Source: Luteibacter sp. UNC138MFCol5.1 (GTDB lineage: Bacteria > Pseudomonadota > Gammaproteobacteria > Xanthomonadales > Rhodanobacteraceae). Taken from it: 64,000 nucleotides of DNA. The stretch covers positions 524,216 to 588,215 of the forward strand of contig NZ_FODZ01000001.1 of the NCBI RefSeq assembly GCF_900110505.1. The letters run 5' to 3'. The notes under the pieces were generated by a model. It worked only from the letters and a program-made list of their open reading frames with translations, had not been told where the DNA came from and did no database searches. A program made the translations under genes and the position numbers. Positions 25,862 to 40,525 of this stretch are shown here, one piece after another (within the stretch, counting starts at the first letter, position 1; each line of letters opens with the position of its first letter).

Positions 25862-26215
25862 ATGCGCATCTTCAAGACCTTCAACATCGAGGCGGCCCAC
25901 CGCCTGCCGAACGTGCCGGAAGGGCACAAATGCTCGCGACTGCACGGACATTCGTTCCGGGTCGAGCTGCACGTCGAGGGGCCGACCGATCCCGTCCTCG
26001 GCTGGGTCATGGATTTCGGCGACCTCAAGGCGCGGTTCCAGCCGCTCTACGACCGGCTCGACCATCACTACCTCAACGACATCGAGGGCCTCGAGAACCC
26101 CACGAGCGAGAACCTCGCCCGCTGGATCTTCGACAAGCTGAGTCCGGACGTGCCCGGCCTGGCCAAGGTGGTGGTCCACGAGACCTGCACCTCGGGCGCC
26201 GAATACGCTCCCTGA
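25862..26215 (+). CDS. queD: 6-carboxytetrahydropterin synthase QueD
   Basis: T-fold enzyme of queuosine/deazapurine synthesis that converts dihydroneopterin triphosphate to 6-carboxy-tetrahydropterin; 117 residues. Zinc ligands His13, His28 and His30 (LHGH) and catalytic Cys24 are visible, with DRLDHHYLN and [10 protein letters not shown] further on. A TACAAT box lies about 30 bases upstream. Other queuosine genes are not adjacent. Confidence 0.93.
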   Translation: MRIFKTFNIEAAHRLPNVPEGHKCSRLHGHSFRVELHVEGPTDPVLGWVMDFGDLKARFQPLYDRLDHHYLNDIEGLENPTSENLARWIFDKLSPDVPGLAKVVVHETCTSGAEYAP

Positions 26216-26232
26216 GCCCGGCGCAGGCCCTT

Positions 26233-26302
26233 GGTGGGAGCGCGCTCGCGCGCGAATGGGTGCTCGCGGCAAGCGCCCGTTCGCGCGCAAGCGCGCTCCC
26301 AC
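26233..26302. repeat. REP pair forming one long hairpin
   Basis: GGTGGGAGCGCGCTCGCGCGCGAA and its inverted copy (one mismatch, C/T) around a short centre, in the gap between queD and the phasin-like gene. The stem is about 24 bases, so it may also shape the queD 3' end. Confidence 0.75.
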
Positions 26303-26332
26303 CGAAGCCGGGTCGGTCGCAAGGTTTCGCGG

Positions 26333-26362
26333 TTGCTGCGTCGCCGCAGACGGGTCTACACT
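26333..26362 (+). promoter_or_regulatory. promoter of the phasin-like gene
   Basis: TTGCTG, an 18-base spacer and TACACT, 33 bases before the ATG at 26396. Match to consensus only. Confidence 0.4.
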
Positions 26363-26395
26363 CCGGCACCTCCCCGTTCCCCGACGGTCGTCCCG

Positions 26396-26722
26396 ATGTC
26401 CCATGTAAACGGTTACCCCGATTTTGCACGCTTCGTCGAACAGGCCGCGGCTGCGCAGGCGCTCGCCTGGCGCGGCATGGAACGCGTCGCCGACCTCCAG
26501 CTCCAGGCGATGGAGGGCCACGCGCGCGCCGCGACGGGCCTGATCGCCGATGCGATGGTGGCCCCGGACGCGGAGGCGCTGCGCGCCGTGCTGGCCCGCG
26601 GCGGCGAGCTGCAGCGGGAAGGCGTCCAGCGCAACGCGTCGGTCGCCGGCGACATCCTCGACGTGGCCGTGTCGACGGCGACGTCGCTCGGCGCACTGGT
26701 CGGTCCGCCCGCCAGGGCCTGA
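26396..26722 (+). CDS. phasin-like amphipathic helical protein
   Basis: Small protein of 108 residues, almost entirely helix-forming and Ala-rich, with a FVEQAAAAQALAWRGMERVADLQLQ segment that resembles phasins, the surface proteins of polyhydroxyalkanoate granules. No polymerase or depolymerase gene is nearby, so the family link is from composition and pattern. ATG 26396 is chosen over the frame opening at 26231, which lies inside a REP repeat. Confidence 0.55.
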   Translation: MSHVNGYPDFARFVEQAAAAQALAWRGMERVADLQLQAMEGHARAATGLIADAMVAPDAEALRAVLARGGELQREGVQRNASVAGDILDVAVSTATSLGALVGPPARA

Positions 26723-26791
26723 CCGACCGCGTCCCCTCGCGAACGACGCGACACAAGGTCGCGCCGGCGGGTGGTTATGGGCTTTCGTAGC

Positions 26792-26821
26792 TTGTCCCGC
26801 CGTTTACGCGGCTGGTATACT
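26792..26821 (+). promoter_or_regulatory. promoter of the atp operon
   Basis: TTGTCC, an 18-base spacer and TATACT, followed by a leader of about 65 bases to the atpI start. It is the best sigma70-like match in the gap before the operon. Confidence 0.6.
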
Positions 26822-26891
26822 TTTCCAGATTAAACCGTGGCCCGTTGAACCAGCAGGTGCCGCCTTCGAGCGAAACCACGGGAGCCTCGCG

Positions 26892-28099
<1,208 letters not shown>

Positions 28100-28115
28100 C
28101 TCACCGCGACGCTAA

Positions 28116-28466
<351 letters not shown>

Positions 28467-28548
28467 GCAGCCGTTCGTCTTGTCGCCGTGACCGCACCGG
28501 TCACGGCGATCGTCAGTACCCAAGCGTTCGGAGTCTTTCGGAGAGATC

Positions 28549-29019
28549 ATGGAAATCAACATGACCTTCCTGGGCCAGATGATCTCTTTTGCGATCCTGG
28601 TCTGGTTCACCACCAAGTTCATCTGGCCCCAGCTCAACGGTGCCATCGAAGAGCGCCAGAAAAAGGTGGCCGAGGGTCTGGCCGCCGCCGAGCGCGCGCG
28701 CGCCGAACTCAAGGATGCCGACGCCAAGGTCGCCATCGAGATCAAGCAGGCCCGCCAGCAGTCGACCGAGATCATCGATCGCGCCCAGGCGCAGGCCAAT
28801 CAGATCATCGAGAAGGCCCGCGCCGAAGCGATCGACGAGATCAACCGCCTGAAGGCTTCGGCCCAGGACGAGATCGCCTCGATGGCCCAGCGTGCGCGCG
28901 AACAGCTCCGTGAGCAGGTCGGTGCGCTCGCCGTGAAGGGTGCCGAGAAGATCGTCCAGCGCGAAATCGATCCGGCGGCCCACAAGGCGCTTCTCGACCA
29001 GCTCGCTGCCGAGATCTGA
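28549..29019 (+). CDS. atpF: F1Fo ATP synthase subunit b
   Basis: Stator subunit of 156 residues with one N-terminal membrane helix (about 5-25) and a long Ala/Glu/Arg-rich coiled coil that reaches F1. A single b gene is present, as in other gammaproteobacteria. The atpH start follows after two bases. Confidence 0.95.
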   Translation: MEINMTFLGQMISFAILVWFTTKFIWPQLNGAIEERQKKVAEGLAAAERARAELKDADAKVAIEIKQARQQSTEIIDRAQAQANQIIEKARAEAIDEINRLKASAQDEIASMAQRAREQLREQVGALAVKGAEKIVQREIDPAAHKALLDQLAAEI

Positions 29020-29021
29020 TC

Positions 29022-29555
29022 ATGGCCCAGGCGCTCACCCTCGCCCGTCCGTACGCGCGTGCCGCCTTCGAGGTGGCACACGCGTCCGGTGCGCTCGCCG
29101 ACTGGTCGGCGGCGCTGAATTTCTCCGCCGCGGTCGCGGTCGACCCCCGGGTCGCCGGCCTCGGCAACGATCCGCGCGTGCTGCCGACGCAGCTCGTCGC
29201 CATCCACCTCCCGCAGGGCATGGCTGCCGATGCGCCGTTCGCACGCTTCCTCGAGGAGCTGGCGGAAAACGGCCGCATGCACCTGTTGCCCGAAATCGCC
29301 GCGCTCTACGACCAGTACAAGCTGGAGTCCGAGTCGACCCTGAAGGTCAAGGTCACGAGCGCACTGGATCTCGACACGGCGCAGGCGGAACTGCTGCGCG
29401 CGTCGCTGAAGCGTCGCTTCAAGCGCGAGATCGAACTGGATACGCACGTCGATCCGGCGTTGCTCGGCGGTGTCGTCATCGACACGGGCGAGCAGGTGAT
29501 CGACGGTTCGGCGCGCGGCCGCCTGCAACGGCTGGCCAGCGCGCTGACGCACTGA
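29022..29555 (+). CDS. atpH: F1Fo ATP synthase subunit delta
   Basis: Peripheral stator subunit of 177 residues linking subunit b to the top of F1. It starts [16 protein letters not shown], with the typical helical N-domain, and ends with a [23 protein letters not shown] motif near the C-terminus. Two bases separate it from atpF. Confidence 0.95.
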   Translation: MAQALTLARPYARAAFEVAHASGALADWSAALNFSAAVAVDPRVAGLGNDPRVLPTQLVAIHLPQGMAADAPFARFLEELAENGRMHLLPEIAALYDQYKLESESTLKVKVTSALDLDTAQAELLRASLKRRFKREIELDTHVDPALLGGVVIDTGEQVIDGSARGRLQRLASALTH

Positions 29556-29613
29556 TTACGAGCTTCTCATACCACCGGGTGCCGTGAGAGCGGCGCAACC
29601 CAAGGAACCGACC

Positions 29614-31164
<1,551 letters not shown>

Positions 31165-31226
31165 GCGACACCCACGCGGGGCGGCTCGTCCGCCCCGCTG
31201 CGTCACCCTTTACAGACGAGTAAGCC

Positions 31227-32135
31227 ATGGCAAGCGGCCGCGAAATCAAAACCAAGATCAAGAGCACGCAGAACATGCGCAAGGTGACGCGCGCGCTCGA
31301 AATGGTCTCTGCGTCGAAGATCCGCAAGGCACAGGACCTGATGAAGGCCTCGCGTCCCTACGCGCGCCTGATGCGCAAGGTCATAGCGCACGTCGCGCAG
31401 GCCAGCACGGACTTCACCCATCCGTTCCTCACCGAGCGCGAGAACGTGGCGCGCGTCGGCTTCATCGTCGTGTCGACCGACCGCGGCCTCGCGGGCGGCC
31501 TGAACTCGAACCTGTTCCGCCGCACGCTGACCTCGATCCGCGAATGGCAGGGCAAGGGCGCGCAGATCGACGTCGTGGCCGTGGGCCAGAAGGCCGTGCA
31601 GTTCTTCCGCCGCATCAAGGGCGTGAACCTGATCGGCACGGCGACGCACCTGGGTGAGAAGCCGAAGGTCGAAGACCTCATCGGCGTCATCAAGGTCGTG
31701 CTCGACGCGTACACCGACAACAAGCTCGACCGCGTCTTCCTGGTCTACAACGACTTCGTGAACACCATCGTGCAGAAGCCGCGCATCGAAGCGCTGCTGC
31801 CGCTGTCGCTGGTCGCCAACGAGCTCGAGAACGCGGGCGGCGCGGAGTCGGAAGGCGTCAAGGTCGAACAGACGCACGACTGGGACTACATCTACGAACC
31901 CGATGCGCGCACGGTGCTCGAGCACCTGATGACGCGTTACATCGAATCGGTGGTGTACCAGGCCGCGCTCGAGAACCTCGCCAGCGAACACGCCGCGCGC
32001 ATGGTCGCCATGAAGGCCGCGTCGGACAACGCCACGAAGGTGATCGGCGAACTGACGCTGGTCTACAACAAGGCGCGCCAGGCGGCGATCACGCAGGAAA
32101 TCTCGGAGATCGTCGGCGGCGCCGCGGCGGTCTAA
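31227..32135 (+). CDS. atpG: F1Fo ATP synthase subunit gamma
   Basis: Central rotor shaft, 302 residues, slightly longer than the common 285-290. Conserved N-terminal helix ([23 protein letters not shown]) and the C-terminal helix ([27 protein letters not shown]) are both intact. The extra length is in the central domain. Confidence 0.96.
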   Translation: MASGREIKTKIKSTQNMRKVTRALEMVSASKIRKAQDLMKASRPYARLMRKVIAHVAQASTDFTHPFLTERENVARVGFIVVSTDRGLAGGLNSNLFRRTLTSIREWQGKGAQIDVVAVGQKAVQFFRRIKGVNLIGTATHLGEKPKVEDLIGVIKVVLDAYTDNKLDRVFLVYNDFVNTIVQKPRIEALLPLSLVANELENAGGAESEGVKVEQTHDWDYIYEPDARTVLEHLMTRYIESVVYQAALENLASEHAARMVAMKAASDNATKVIGELTLVYNKARQAAITQEISEIVGGAAAV

Positions 32136-32184
32136 TCGAACAAGCGAAGGCGACGCGAGAGCGGCGCCGCTACAGAAAACCTAA

Positions 32185-33621
<1,437 letters not shown>

Positions 33622-33663
33622 GCGCCTTCTTCTCCCATCCCCCGACCAACGGAAGACCAGCCC

Positions 33664-34089
33664 ATGACCCATACCATCCGCGTCGACATCGTCAGCGCCG
33701 AAGCCGAGATCTTCTCCGGCGAAGCCACGCTCGTGGTCGCCACCGGTGAGCTTGGCGAGCTGGGCATCGCGCCGCGTCACGCTCCGCTGATCACCCGCCT
33801 CAAGCCGGGTCACGTGGACGTGGTCGCCACCAACGGCGAACGCCAGCAGTTCTACGTCTCCGGCGGCATCCTCGAGGTGCAGCCGCAGGTCGTGACGATC
33901 CTCGCCGACACGGCAGCGCGCGCCGCCGATCTCGACGAGGCCGCCGCCCTGAAGGCGAAGGAAGAAGCCGAGGCCGCCCTGGCGAATCGCGGCGAGCAAC
34001 TGGACGTCGCGGAGGCGCAGGCCAAGCTGGCCGAAGCCCTCGCCCAGCTCCAGGCACTCGAACGCATGCGCAAGACGCTCAAGCACTAA
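33664..34089 (+). CDS. atpC: F1Fo ATP synthase subunit epsilon
   Basis: Rotor-associated inhibitory subunit of 141 residues. The N-terminal beta-sandwich has [17 protein letters not shown], and the C-terminal helical hairpin ends in [16 protein letters not shown]. It is the last gene of the operon, followed at once by a terminator. Confidence 0.95.
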   Translation: MTHTIRVDIVSAEAEIFSGEATLVVATGELGELGIAPRHAPLITRLKPGHVDVVATNGERQQFYVSGGILEVQPQVVTILADTAARAADLDEAAALKAKEEAEAALANRGEQLDVAEAQAKLAEALAQLQALERMRKTLKH

Positions 34090-34092
34090 AAG

Positions 34093-34121
34093 AAAAACCC
34101 CGCTCCTGCGGGGTTTTTTTT
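34093..34121 (+). terminator. intrinsic terminator of the atp operon
   Basis: CCCCGC and GCGGGG around TCCT, preceded by a run of five A and followed by eight T, starting a few bases after the atpC stop. A clear Rho-independent terminator. Confidence 0.93.
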
Positions 34122-34128
34122 GGCCCTA

Positions 34129-34244
34129 TGGGAGCGGACCTGGCCGCGACAGCTCTTCGCGAGGCGCTACAGGATCTCAAGGCTCTTGACCCAATGATCC
34201 GCCGCGCCCCGCGAAAACCCGTCGCGGCCAGGTCCGTTCCAACA
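34129..34244. repeat. REP pair in inverted orientation
   Basis: GGGAGCGGACCTGGCCGCGACAGC (about 34130-34153) and an inverted GTCGCGGCCAGGTCCGTTCC copy (about 34221-34240), in the gap behind the atp terminator. Same repeat family as at 19.6 and 49.8 kb. Confidence 0.75.
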
Positions 34245-34254
34245 AGCGGCCGGG

Positions 34255-34413
34255 TCAGGGCTCCAGCGGCTCGATCGGGTCGTCGTTCTGCGGAGGCTCC
34301 GGGTCCGCGTCGCGCTCGGGGCGATAGCTCCCCGGCTGGCGGATCTCGTCCTCGGGGCGGTTCTTGCCCGGCTCGACGAACGGGGGCTGGGGATTGGTCG
34401 GTGTGTAGGGCAT
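34255..34413 (-). CDS. small Pro/Asp/Glu-rich hypothetical protein
   Basis: A 52-residue protein with no hydrophobic segment, rich in Pro, Glu, Asp and Arg (MPYTPTNPQPPFVEPG at the start, ending DPIEPLEP). It is probably disordered. A TGGAGTGG ribosome binding site lies upstream of the ATG, and no antisense gene overlaps it, which supports real coding. Function unknown; neither neighbour suggests one. Confidence 0.6.
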   Translation of the reverse strand: MPYTPTNPQPPFVEPGKNRPEDEIRQPGSYRPERDADPEPPQNDDPIEPLEP

Positions 34414-34575
34414 GGGTGTCCACTCCACGGTCGGGGAAGGTCCCCAACGTAGGCACCCCGAGGTGAATCCTCCGGCTAAGGCCCGTAAAGCCAGGGTGCA
34501 AGCCGCGGCGCGCTGGCGAGACCGCGCGCACCGCTCGCGCTATCGTGCGAGCCGGATTCCGAAAGAGCGACAGCC

Positions 34576-35175
34576 ATGAAAATCCTCGTTATCGGCGCCA
34601 GCGGCACGCTGGGCCAGGCAGTGACGGCCGAACTGGGTGGACGTCACGAGATCGTCCGCGTGGGACGTTCCAGCGGCGACATCCACGCCGACATCCGCGA
34701 CGCGGCCAGCGTCACCGCGATGTACCGCCAGGCCGGAGAGGTGGACGCCGTCGTCTGCGCGGCTGGCAGCGTGCCGTTCCTGCCGCTCGCCGACTTCACC
34801 GAAGCGAAATACATCGAGGGCCTGCAGGACAAGCTCCTCGGACAGGTGCGTCTCGTCCAGGCCGGCACGGCGCATGTCCGCGACGGTGGCTCGTTCACCC
34901 TCATCAGCGGCGTCCTCAGCGACCAGCCCATCGTGGCGGGCACCTGCGCGAGCATGGTCAACGGCGCGATCGAGGCGTTCGTTCGCGCCGCCGCGATCGA
35001 GCTTCCGCGCGGCATTCGCATCAACGCGGTGAGCCCGACCGTGCTGACGGAGTCGATGGAGAGCTACGGTCCGTTCTTCCGCGGCTTCGAGCCCGTTCCG
35101 GCCGGCCGCGCCGCCATGGCGATGTCGAAGTCCGTCGAAGGGCGCCAGACGGGGCAGGTGTTCCGGGTCTGGTAA
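34576..35175 (+). CDS. short SDR-family protein lacking the Tyr-x-x-x-Lys pair
   Basis: Rossmann-fold protein of 199 residues with an intact NAD(P)-binding loop (VIGASGTLGQAV, residues 5-16), CAAGSVPF, and SPTVLTESM near the end. Where classical SDRs have the catalytic Tyr and Lys, this one has GTCASMVNGAIEAF, so neither is present. It may be a reductase with another proton donor or a non-catalytic NAD(P) binder. It is convergent with ilvN. Confidence 0.75.
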   Translation: MKILVIGASGTLGQAVTAELGGRHEIVRVGRSSGDIHADIRDAASVTAMYRQAGEVDAVVCAAGSVPFLPLADFTEAKYIEGLQDKLLGQVRLVQAGTAHVRDGGSFTLISGVLSDQPIVAGTCASMVNGAIEAFVRAAAIELPRGIRINAVSPTVLTESMESYGPFFRGFEPVPAGRAAMAMSKSVEGRQTGQVFRVW

Positions 35176-35202
35176 GTCGGCGGAGGGCGCTTCTTCTTCG
35201 CC

Positions 35203-35682
35203 TCACGCAATCGCCAGCGGCCGCTCGATCGCCGCGATGCCGCTGCGTGCATGGTCGACGATTTCGCCCGCGCGTCGAAGCGCGTCGAGGAAGGTGTCGA
35301 TGTCCTCGGCGCGACCGGTGTACTCCAGCACCGACTGCGATCCATGCCGCTGAAGCAGGCGCGCACCGAAGCGCGCCACCAGCGCGTCGATCGTGTCGTC
35401 TTCGGCATCCACGCGCGCCACGAGCAGCTCGCGTTCGACGTGCTCGCGACGCGTGAGCTCGGCGATTTCGATCACGTCGACGAGCTTCGCGGACTGCTTC
35501 ACGATCTGCTCGATGACGCCGTCGTCGCCGTACACGACGAGCGTCAGGCGCGACGCGTCGGCGTCCTGCGTGGCGCCCACGGTGAGCGATTCGATGTTGT
35601 ACCCACGCGACGCGAAGAGACCGGCGACGCGTGCGAGGGCGCCGGCTTCGTTCTGCAGCAACATGGAAACGAGATGGCGCAT
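35203..35682 (-). CDS. ilvN: acetolactate synthase small (regulatory) subunit
   Basis: Regulatory subunit of 159 residues. The N-terminal ACT domain (MRHLVSMLLQNEAGALARVAG) should bind valine for feedback control; a C-terminal domain (from about 80) is of the full-length IlvH type. The start lies two bases after the ilvG stop codon. Last gene of the leu-ilv unit. Confidence 0.92.
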   Translation of the reverse strand: MRHLVSMLLQNEAGALARVAGLFASRGYNIESLTVGATQDADASRLTLVVYGDDGVIEQIVKQSAKLVDVIEIAELTRREHVERELLVARVDAEDDTIDALVARFGARLLQRHGSQSVLEYTGRAEDIDTFLDALRRAGEIVDHARSGIAAIERPLAIA

Positions 35683-35684
35683 GG

Positions 35685-37550
35685 TCAGAACATCCCTGTC
35701 GGTTCGGTGGACGAAGCGACCGGCGCCGAACGGCTCGGAATCCAGTCGCCGGTGATCATCTCGGCATAGGTCGCGCCCGGGCCCACCATCGGGTAGACCC
35801 CGGCATCGGGATCGATCACCACCTCGAGGAACGCGGGCCCCTCGAACGCGAGGAAGTCGGCGATGGTGTCGTCGATCGCGGCCGGATCGTCGAGCCGTCG
35901 CGCCCACTCGAAGCCATCGGCCTGCGCGGCGCGAACGAAATCCTTCTTGTGCAGGCTCTTGTCGGAGGCGGAGAAGCGCCCCTTGAAGAACAGCTTCTGC
36001 CACTGCCGCACCATGCCGTCGCCGCTGTTGTTGAGCACGACCACCTTCACCGGCAGGTTGTACGTGGTGACGGTTTCGAGCTCGCCGATGTTCATGCGGA
36101 TGCTCGCGTCGCCGTCGATGTCGATCACGACGCGGTCGCGACGCGCGAACTGCGCGCCGATCGCCGCCGGCAGGCCGAAGCCCATCGTGCCCATCGAACC
36201 GGACGTGAGCCAATGCCTGGGTTCGCGAAAATCGAAGTACTGCGCCGCCCACATCTGATGCTGGCCCACGCCCGTGCTGATGATGGCGCGACCGTCGGTG
36301 ATGCGATTGATCGCTTCGATGATCGCGCAGGGCTGGATGGCCTCGCTGTCGCGACAGAAGTTCATGGGATGGCTCGTCTTCAGCGCGGCCACATGTGCGT
36401 GCCACGCCGCGTAATCGGGGCGGAAGCCATGGCGCTCGCCGTACGAGGTCAGTCGCGCGAGCGCGACGTCGAGCGTGCCGACGTGGTGCCAGTCGACCGA
36501 CTTCACCTTGCCGATCTCGGCGGGATCGATGTCGATCTGCGCGATCGTGCGCGCGCGGGGCGCGAACTTGTCGGGCACACCGACGACGCGATCGTCGAAG
36601 CGTGCGCCCAGCGCGAATACGAAGTCGCAATCGTCCATCGCGTAGTTCGCGTAAGCGGCACCGTGCATGCCCAGCATGTTGAGGGACAGCGGATCGGTAG
36701 TATCGAAGCCGCCGATGCCCATCAGGGTGGTGACCACGGGAATGCCGAACGCATGCGCGAAGTCGCGCAGCGCATCGGCCGCACCGGCGGAGACGATGCC
36801 GCCACCGGCGTAGATGAGGGGGCGCTCGGCGCGGTCGAGCGCGGCGAAGAAGCGGGCGCACTCGGCGTCGTCGATACTCGCCGACTCGACGGCGCGCAGG
36901 CGCGACCGATACCCGCGCACGGGCAGTTCGCGGCTGCCGTCGAACACGAGCGTGGCGTTCTGCACGTCCTTCGGAATGTCGACGACGACCGGTCCGGGCC
37001 GGCCGCTGCGTGCGATGTGGAAGGCGGTGCGCAGCGTCGCTTCGAGCGTGGATGCGTCGGTGACGAGGAACACGTGCTTCGCGCACGAGCCCATGATCGT
37101 GCTGATCGGTGCCTCCTGGAACGCGTCGGTTCCGATGGAGCCCGTCGGCACCTGGCCGCTGATCACCACCATCGGGATCGAATCGGCCATGGAATCGCGG
37201 ACCGGCGTCACCGCGTTGGTGGCGCCTGGGCCTGAGGTGACGAGCGCGACGCCGACGCGGCCGGAAGCGCGCGCGTAACCGGCGGCCATGAAGCACGCGC
37301 CCTGTTCGTTCGCGGGAACGATCAGCGGCATCGGGTCGCTGCCGTCTTCGCGCGGATGATCGGCGTTGAAGCGGAAAACGGCGTCGTACACGGGAAGGAT
37401 GGCGCCGCCGGAGTAGCCGAAAAGGACATCGAGGCCTTCGTCGGCAAGTACCTGCACGACGATGTCCGCGCCGGTCAGGGTGGTGCCGGCCAGGGGATGG
37501 TTCGAAGGTGGGCGGCGAATGTCGCCGACGGTGTCCGGTTGGGCGTTCAC
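35685..37550 (-). CDS. ilvG: acetolactate synthase large (catalytic) subunit
   Basis: Thiamine-diphosphate enzyme of 621 residues that makes acetolactate or acetohydroxybutyrate for Val, Leu and Ile. The catalytic Glu is in VPANEQGACFMA, and the ThDP/metal motif is GDASIRMN with the following NN in VVVLNN. The start is taken as GTG 37550, with AAAGGA upstream; the N-terminal 30 residues are poorly conserved, so a later start is possible. Called ilvG by position; ilvB or ilvI would be equally valid names. Confidence 0.93.
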   Translation of the reverse strand: MNAQPDTVGDIRRPPSNHPLAGTTLTGADIVVQVLADEGLDVLFGYSGGAILPVYDAVFRFNADHPREDGSDPMPLIVPANEQGACFMAAGYARASGRVGVALVTSGPGATNAVTPVRDSMADSIPMVVISGQVPTGSIGTDAFQEAPISTIMGSCAKHVFLVTDASTLEATLRTAFHIARSGRPGPVVVDIPKDVQNATLVFDGSRELPVRGYRSRLRAVESASIDDAECARFFAALDRAERPLIYAGGGIVSAGAADALRDFAHAFGIPVVTTLMGIGGFDTTDPLSLNMLGMHGAAYANYAMDDCDFVFALGARFDDRVVGVPDKFAPRARTIAQIDIDPAEIGKVKSVDWHHVGTLDVALARLTSYGERHGFRPDYAAWHAHVAALKTSHPMNFCRDSEAIQPCAIIEAINRITDGRAIISTGVGQHQMWAAQYFDFREPRHWLTSGSMGTMGFGLPAAIGAQFARRDRVVIDIDGDASIRMNIGELETVTTYNLPVKVVVLNNSGDGMVRQWQKLFFKGRFSASDKSLHKKDFVRAAQADGFEWARRLDDPAAIDDTIADFLAFEGPAFLEVVIDPDAGVYPMVGPGATYAEMITGDWIPSRSAPVASSTEPTGMF

Positions 37551-37609
37551 GGTGTGCTTGGTCCTTTGAAGCGCTTGGAGTCGTAACGATCGCTGGGTGG
37601 CACTGGGTC

Positions 37610-37649
37610 GGTGGGAAGCCCGCTTGCTCGCGAGCGCGCTTCCCACCTT
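37610..37649. repeat. REP-like palindrome
   Basis: GGTGGGAAGC ... GCTTCCCACC with an inner CGCTTGCTCGCGAGCG, in the ilvC-ilvG gap inside the operon. The long hairpin could stabilise the upstream mRNA part or cause partial termination. Confidence 0.65.
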
Positions 37650-37675
37650 GGTTTCCTACCGCCGTGGCGGAACCA

Positions 37676-38692
37676 TCAACCCGCCTTCGCAGGCTCGACG
37701 GGCTTCGGCTGGTTCGCCGCGAGCCACGGCATGCGGGCGCGGAGCTGGGCGCCGACCTTCTCGATCGGGTGATCGAGGTCCTTCTGCTTGAGCGCCTTGT
37801 AGTTCGGCAGGCCGGCCTTGTATTCCGCCGTCCATTCGCGGGCGAACGTGCCGTCCTGGATGTCCTTCAGCACCGCCTTCATCTTTTCCTTCGTGCTGTC
37901 GTCGATGACGCGCGGGCCGCGCGTGTAATCGCCGTACTGCGCGGTCTCGGAGATGAACTCCAGCATGCGCGCGATGCCGCCTTCGTAGAACAGGTCCACG
38001 ATCAGCTTCAGTTCGTGCATGACTTCGTAATAGGCGATTTCCGGCCGGTAGCCCGCCTCGGTGAGCGTCTCGAAGCCCTTGATGACCAGCTCGGTCGCGC
38101 CGCCGCAGAGCACCGCCTGTTCGCCGAAGAGATCGGTTTCGGTCTCTTCCTTGAAATCGGTTTCGATGAGCATGGCGCGCGCGCCGCCGATGCCCGCCGC
38201 GTACGCGGTGGCACGATCGGTGGCGTTGCCGGTGGCGTCCTGATGCACGGCGTACAGACAGGGCACACCGCGGCCGATTTCGTATTCGCGACGGACCAGC
38301 GCACCCGGGCCCTTCGGCGCGACGAGCACGACGTCGATGTCCTCGCGCGGCTGGATCTGGCCGAAGTGCACGTTGAAGCCGTGCGCGAACAGCAGCGTCG
38401 CGCCGGGCTTCATGTTGGCCTCGATGGCGTCCTTGTAGATGCCCGGCTGCGTCATGTCCGGCGTGAGCACGGCGACCAGGTCGGCGCCGCGCACGGCTTC
38501 CGACGGCTCGGCCACTTCGAAGCCGTCGACGTAAGCACGGTTCCAGGACGGACCGCCCGGGCGCAGGCCGACCACGACGTCGAGACCGGAGTCCTTCAGG
38601 TTGAGCGCATGCGCGCGACCCTGGCTGCCGTAGCCGAGCACGGCGATACGGGCGTTCTGCAACGGGGCGGTGGTGGCTTGCTTGTCGGTCAT
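37676..38692 (-). CDS. ilvC: ketol-acid reductoisomerase (class I)
   Basis: NADPH and Mg-dependent enzyme that isomerises and reduces acetolactate; 338 residues, class I. The Rossmann motif [29 protein letters not shown] and the metal-binding acidic residues in [13 protein letters not shown] and [13 protein letters not shown] are present. GAGGAGAT gives a strong ribosome binding site. Confidence 0.97.
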   Translation of the reverse strand: MTDKQATTAPLQNARIAVLGYGSQGRAHALNLKDSGLDVVVGLRPGGPSWNRAYVDGFEVAEPSEAVRGADLVAVLTPDMTQPGIYKDAIEANMKPGATLLFAHGFNVHFGQIQPREDIDVVLVAPKGPGALVRREYEIGRGVPCLYAVHQDATGNATDRATAYAAGIGGARAMLIETDFKEETETDLFGEQAVLCGGATELVIKGFETLTEAGYRPEIAYYEVMHELKLIVDLFYEGGIARMLEFISETAQYGDYTRGPRVIDDSTKEKMKAVLKDIQDGTFAREWTAEYKAGLPNYKALKQKDLDHPIEKVGAQLRARMPWLAANQPKPVEPAKAG

Positions 38693-38764
38693 GGGTATCT
38701 CCTCGGAAAATCGAATGGGTTGGGGCGGCGCGACATCGGTTCGCGCTGGCTGTGGCAGCCCTGG

Positions 38765-40525
38765 CTAGTTGCCGATCAGTTCCTGCGTAAAGTCCTCGTC
38801 TTCGATCTCGCGACGCACGCGCGTGCTGGCGACGGGCGCGTCGTCGAAGGCCTGCGTCACGGCACCTTCGGCGGCCGAGCCGACGAGGCGCGCGTACTTC
38901 GCGAGCACGCCGCGCGTCACCTTCGGTGCCGACGGTCGCCACGAGGCGCGGCGGGAGGCGAGATCCGCGTCGGTGCGCAGCTCGCGCGTCGAGGCATCGA
39001 TGAAGATCGCGTCGCCTTCGCGCAGCAGGCCGATCGGACCGCCGCGCGCCGCCTCCGGCGCGATGTGGCCGACCATGAAGCCGTGCGTCGCACCGCTGAA
39101 GCGGCCATCCGTGATCAGCGCCACGTCGTTGCCGAGGCCGCGGCCGACGAGCGCGGCGGTCACGGCGAGCATCTCGCGCATGCCTGGGCCACCGGCCGGA
39201 CCTTCGTTGCGGATCACCATCACGTCGCCGGCGCGGATGCGTCCCGCCTGCACGGCGGCGAACGCCTCCTCCTCGCTCTCGAACACGCGCGCGGGGCCGG
39301 CGTGGCTCGTGCGGCCGTGACCGGCGAGCTTCAGGATGCAGCCCTCCGGCGACAGGTTGCCGTAGAGGATGCTGTAGCCGCCGCGTGGCTTGAACGCGGC
39401 ATCGACGCTGCGCACGACCTGCTGGCCTTCGGTCGCCGGCGGTGCCGCGTCGAGTTCGGCGAACAGCGTGCGCCCGGTGACCGTCGGGGTATCGACGATC
39501 ATGCCGGCCTTGCGCAGTTCGTTGGCGACCACGGCGGTGCCACCCGCCGCCGTCAGTTCGACGGCGCTGTAGCGGCCGCCGGGCTTCAGGTCGGCGATCA
39601 CGGGCGTATGCGCCGACGCGGGTTCGAAATCCTCGATCGACAGCGGCACGCGCGCCTCGTTGGCCATCGCCAGCAGGTGCAGCACCGCGTTGGTCGAACC
39701 CGCGGTCGCGGCGACCATGCGCGCCGCGTTGTCGAACGCCTGGCGAGTCATCACGTCGCGCGGCCGGCGGTTGGCTTCGAGGCACTGCATCGCCAGTTCG
39801 CCGCACCGGAAGGCCGCGTCGCGCTTGGCCGCGTGCGTCGCCGGGATGTCGTTGAGACCCACCGGGGACAGACCCAGCGTGGTCAGCACCATCGCCATCG
39901 TGTTCGCCGTGAACTGCCCGCCGCACGCGCCGGCGCCCGGGCAGGCGTGACGCTCGACGTCTTCCAGTTCCGCGTCGTCGATCTTGCCGGCACCGTGGGC
40001 GCCTACCGCCTCGAACACTTCCTGCACCGTGATCGGGCAGCCGTTGCGGCTGCCGTGATCGATGCTGCCGCCGTACAGCGCGACGCCGGGGATGTTCAGG
40101 CGGGCCAGCGCCATCGCGGCCGCGGGAATCGTCTTGTCGCAGCCGCACAGGACGACCATGGCGTCGAGGCAGTGGCCGTCGACCGCCAGTTCGATGGAAT
40201 CGGTGATGATCTCGCGGCTGACCAGCGACGAACGCATGCCGGTGGTCCCCATCGCGATGCCGTCCGTGACGGCGATCGTGTTGAACTCTACGGGCGTGCC
40301 ACCCGCCGCGCGCACGCCGTCGGCCGCCGCCGCGGCGAGGTCGCGCAGGTTGAGGTTGCACGGCGACACGTTCGACCAGCTGTGCACGATCGCGACCATC
40401 GGCCGCGCGATGGCCTCGTCGTCGAGGCCCGTGGCGCGCAGCATCGCGCGCGCCGGCGCGCGGTCCGGGCCGGTCTTGATCGCATCGCTGCGCAGCGTGC
40501 GGATCGGGATCTTCTTCGTGTTCAT
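38765..40525 (-). CDS. ilvD: dihydroxy-acid dehydratase
   Basis: Iron-sulfur enzyme of 586 residues that dehydrates the dihydroxy acids of Val and Ile synthesis. Cluster Cys lie in VLCGCDKT and [10 protein letters not shown]; other family motifs include [13 protein letters not shown] and [15 protein letters not shown]. The start overlaps the leuB stop codon (ATGA). Confidence 0.96.
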   Translation of the reverse strand: MNTKKIPIRTLRSDAIKTGPDRAPARAMLRATGLDDEAIARPMVAIVHSWSNVSPCNLNLRDLAAAAADGVRAAGGTPVEFNTIAVTDGIAMGTTGMRSSLVSREIITDSIELAVDGHCLDAMVVLCGCDKTIPAAAMALARLNIPGVALYGGSIDHGSRNGCPITVQEVFEAVGAHGAGKIDDAELEDVERHACPGAGACGGQFTANTMAMVLTTLGLSPVGLNDIPATHAAKRDAAFRCGELAMQCLEANRRPRDVMTRQAFDNAARMVAATAGSTNAVLHLLAMANEARVPLSIEDFEPASAHTPVIADLKPGGRYSAVELTAAGGTAVVANELRKAGMIVDTPTVTGRTLFAELDAAPPATEGQQVVRSVDAAFKPRGGYSILYGNLSPEGCILKLAGHGRTSHAGPARVFESEEEAFAAVQAGRIRAGDVMVIRNEGPAGGPGMREMLAVTAALVGRGLGNDVALITDGRFSGATHGFMVGHIAPEAARGGPIGLLREGDAIFIDASTRELRTDADLASRRASWRPSAPKVTRGVLAKYARLVGSAAEGAVTQAFDDAPVASTRVRREIEDEDFTQELIGN

